Assembly (NCBI GenBank): GCA_964614855.1
Contig: CAZTMX010000144.1
Span: 1 to 7,274 of the forward strand
Source of the DNA: CAWJHE01 sp964614855
GTDB lineage: Bacteria; Chloroflexota; Anaerolineae; Anaerolineales; UBA4823
Direction of reading: 5' to 3'
Length of the DNA stretch: 7,274 nt
Numbering within the stretch: position 1 is the stretch's first letter; each line of letters opens with the position of its first letter. The translations under genes and the position numbers were made by a program. Under the pieces are notes generated by a model, which worked only from the letters and a program-made list of their open reading frames with translations, ran no database searches and was not told the DNA's origin. Of the stretch, positions 5,948 to 7,274 are shown one piece after another.

Positions 5948-7270
5948 TTATCGAGAGATCGCCGGCAGGTATGTAGCATACATGAAACCCTGGGTCTCAT
6001 TTGCTTTATCCTGGATTCCTTGCAAGATCACTTCAATATTTTCCTGGTTCTCAACAAAGTCCAATAACGCGCCCCAAATATAAACTTGTAGTTCACTGGG
6101 TAACTGGTCATCAAGATCTAAGAGAAATTCTTCAGAATTCAGGATGTCATCGGCCAGGTTTCTTGTAATCGGATTTGTGTACAGGTCAAGATCCACACCG
6201 CTATTTGGTGACACTACTCCTGGATTGGCTGCAATCCATACTTCGCCTCCCGCCGGTGAAGCAAGAAATTGCATTAAAGAACGAGAATCGCTTGTATCAT
6301 TGAAGAGAATAGCAAAATCACCGCCACCGATCATGGGGGTACCGTAGGTAGGGTCAATTTCTGGAAAGGTAAAGAAATCGTAATCTGTGATTGGCACCAT
6401 GCTTGGATCAAACCAATTTACCATAAAGGTTGCACCGAAGTGCATATTGGCATAGGACGGAACAGAGAAAACCCTATAAAAAGCATCCATAAAAAAGGTG
6501 ATTGGGATAGCTGCAATCCCACCATCAATATACGCTTCCTGGCCGATGATATCTGTCATTCGCTGCATCGCTAAAACCACTTTTGGATCTGTCCACGAAA
6601 GGGTATGATCCACCAACATTCTGTGTGTATCGGCTCCTGCTACCCGGGCCAGGATGTTTTCAAAAATATCCGTTAACGGCCAACCAGATGCGGCACCGCT
6701 CTCCGCTCCGATTGAAAATGGCGTTTGACCATCGGCTACGAAGGCATCTGCAAGAGATAGTAGCTCACTCCAATTTGCGGGAGGGGTTGCGCTGACTGAT
6801 ACCAGGCTTGGCGGCAGATACCACACCATGCTCTTAGAAGTAGCATGTAAAGGTAATCCAACCAAAACACCATTCACCGACCCTAATATCCGCCAGGTAT
6901 CCGCATAATAGGGTTCAAAATTTGGCAAAATAGTCTCCAGGGGCAAAATTTCATCTTTTTCAGCAAGTTGTTTCATGATACCAATATTTGGAATTATCGC
7001 AACATCGGGGCAATTACCAGCAGTTTGGCAATTTAACAGATAGTCCGACAAAGATCCTTCTTGAGTATATACTGCGGTGATTGCTGTTTGATTGTAAAAC
7101 TCATCCAGTACAGGCTGGACATTTTCTACAGCAGCCGCTCCCATGACTGAAATGCTGCCTTCTTCACTTGCTGCAACTCTTTGAGTATGTCCGTATGGAA
7201 CCAGAAGTAAGAGGAAGAGAGCAACTACTGTGTTTCTAAAGATTTGATTTACACCGGAAGGCTTTCTCAT
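5948..7270 (-). CDS. Extracellular solute-binding protein, family 1, AglE-like (no lipobox)
   Basis: The 440-residue protein resembles alpha-glucoside-type binding proteins: an N-terminal strand GSISVMG (38-44), then CPDVAIIPN (87-95) where relatives have DPPDIAIFPQ-like sequence, then MKQLAEKDEILPLE. The N-terminus is basic, then hydrophobic at 14-27, with a possible signal peptidase I site after VAA (32-34). No cysteine follows the hydrophobic segment, so the protein is not a lipoprotein; it would be released or held by an uncleaved segment. The only cysteines, C81 and C87, could form a disulfide next to the ligand region. ATG 7270 lies four bases from the window end, so its ribosome site cannot be seen and an N-terminal extension cannot be excluded. 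The gene ends opposite the regulator, with no permease downstream on its strand, so partners must lie upstream outside the window, or it is an orphan or sensory protein. Its GC is lower than that of the left operon. Confidence 0.85.
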   Translation of the reverse strand: MRKPSGVNQIFRNTVVALFLLLLVPYGHTQRVAASEEGSISVMGAAAVENVQPVLDEFYNQTAITAVYTQEGSLSDYLLNCQTAGNCPDVAIIPNIGIMKQLAEKDEILPLETILPNFEPYYADTWRILGSVNGVLVGLPLHATSKSMVWYLPPSLVSVSATPPANWSELLSLADAFVADGQTPFSIGAESGAASGWPLTDIFENILARVAGADTHRMLVDHTLSWTDPKVVLAMQRMTDIIGQEAYIDGGIAAIPITFFMDAFYRVFSVPSYANMHFGATFMVNWFDPSMVPITDYDFFTFPEIDPTYGTPMIGGGDFAILFNDTSDSRSLMQFLASPAGGEVWIAANPGVVSPNSGVDLDLYTNPITRNLADDILNSEEFLLDLDDQLPSELQVYIWGALLDFVENQENIEVILQGIQDKANETQGFMYATYLPAISR

Positions 7271-7274
7271 AGTT

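Overview
This window most likely comes from a Chloroflexota bacterium, probably of the Anaerolineae type. The basis is indirect. There is a CUT1-type sugar ABC importer whose binding protein is a twin-arginine lipoprotein with an Ala/Pro-rich linker. A cytoplasmic glycosidase follows the permeases, and a solitary TipA-like MerR regulator and a second family-1 binding protein lie nearby. No rRNA, tRNA, CRISPR array, insertion sequence or phage gene is visible, so the assignment rests on gene style alone.

Layout. Bases 1-4757 hold one minus-strand operon, read from right to left. It starts with a Tat/lipobox sugar-binding protein (4757-3363), then a MalF-like permease (3209-2307) and a MalG-like permease (2296-1376). 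It ends with a glycoside hydrolase of the six-hairpin MGH1/GH63-like type (1303 to the window edge, truncated). The two permease genes are tightly coupled. The other two junctions carry strong hairpins (3242-3279, 3311-3341, 1318-1350) that do not look like intrinsic terminators. They are better candidates for setting unequal expression of the genes. No ATPase gene is present in the visible part of the operon.

Bases 4758-5061 are an AT-rich divergent intergenic region. On the plus strand it carries a clear MerR-type promoter: TTGACA, a 19-bp spacer centred on an 8-bp palindrome, then TATGAT. This promoter drives a TipAL-like regulator (5062-5811). Inside that gene a strong Shine-Dalgarno sequence and an in-frame ATG at 5401 sit exactly where the TipAS ligand-binding domain begins. 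The gene probably makes two proteins, as the Streptomyces tipA gene does. A 12-bp hairpin (5839-5875) closes the gene.

Bases 5948-7270 hold a convergent minus-strand gene for a second extracellular binding protein, of AglE-like type. It has a signal peptide but no lipobox, only two cysteines (C81 and C87), and visibly lower GC than the operon on the left. Its 5' neighbourhood lies outside the window.

Working model: the left operon captures an unidentified oligosaccharide or glycoside, imports it with an ATPase encoded elsewhere, and hydrolyses it inside the cell. The TipA-like gene appears to be an independent, self-regulated drug- or ligand-sensing unit. The second binding protein belongs to another, unseen transport or sensing unit. 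No clearly new system is evident. The most notable signals are the TipAL/TipAS dual-start arrangement with its 19-bp promoter, and the structured operon junctions.
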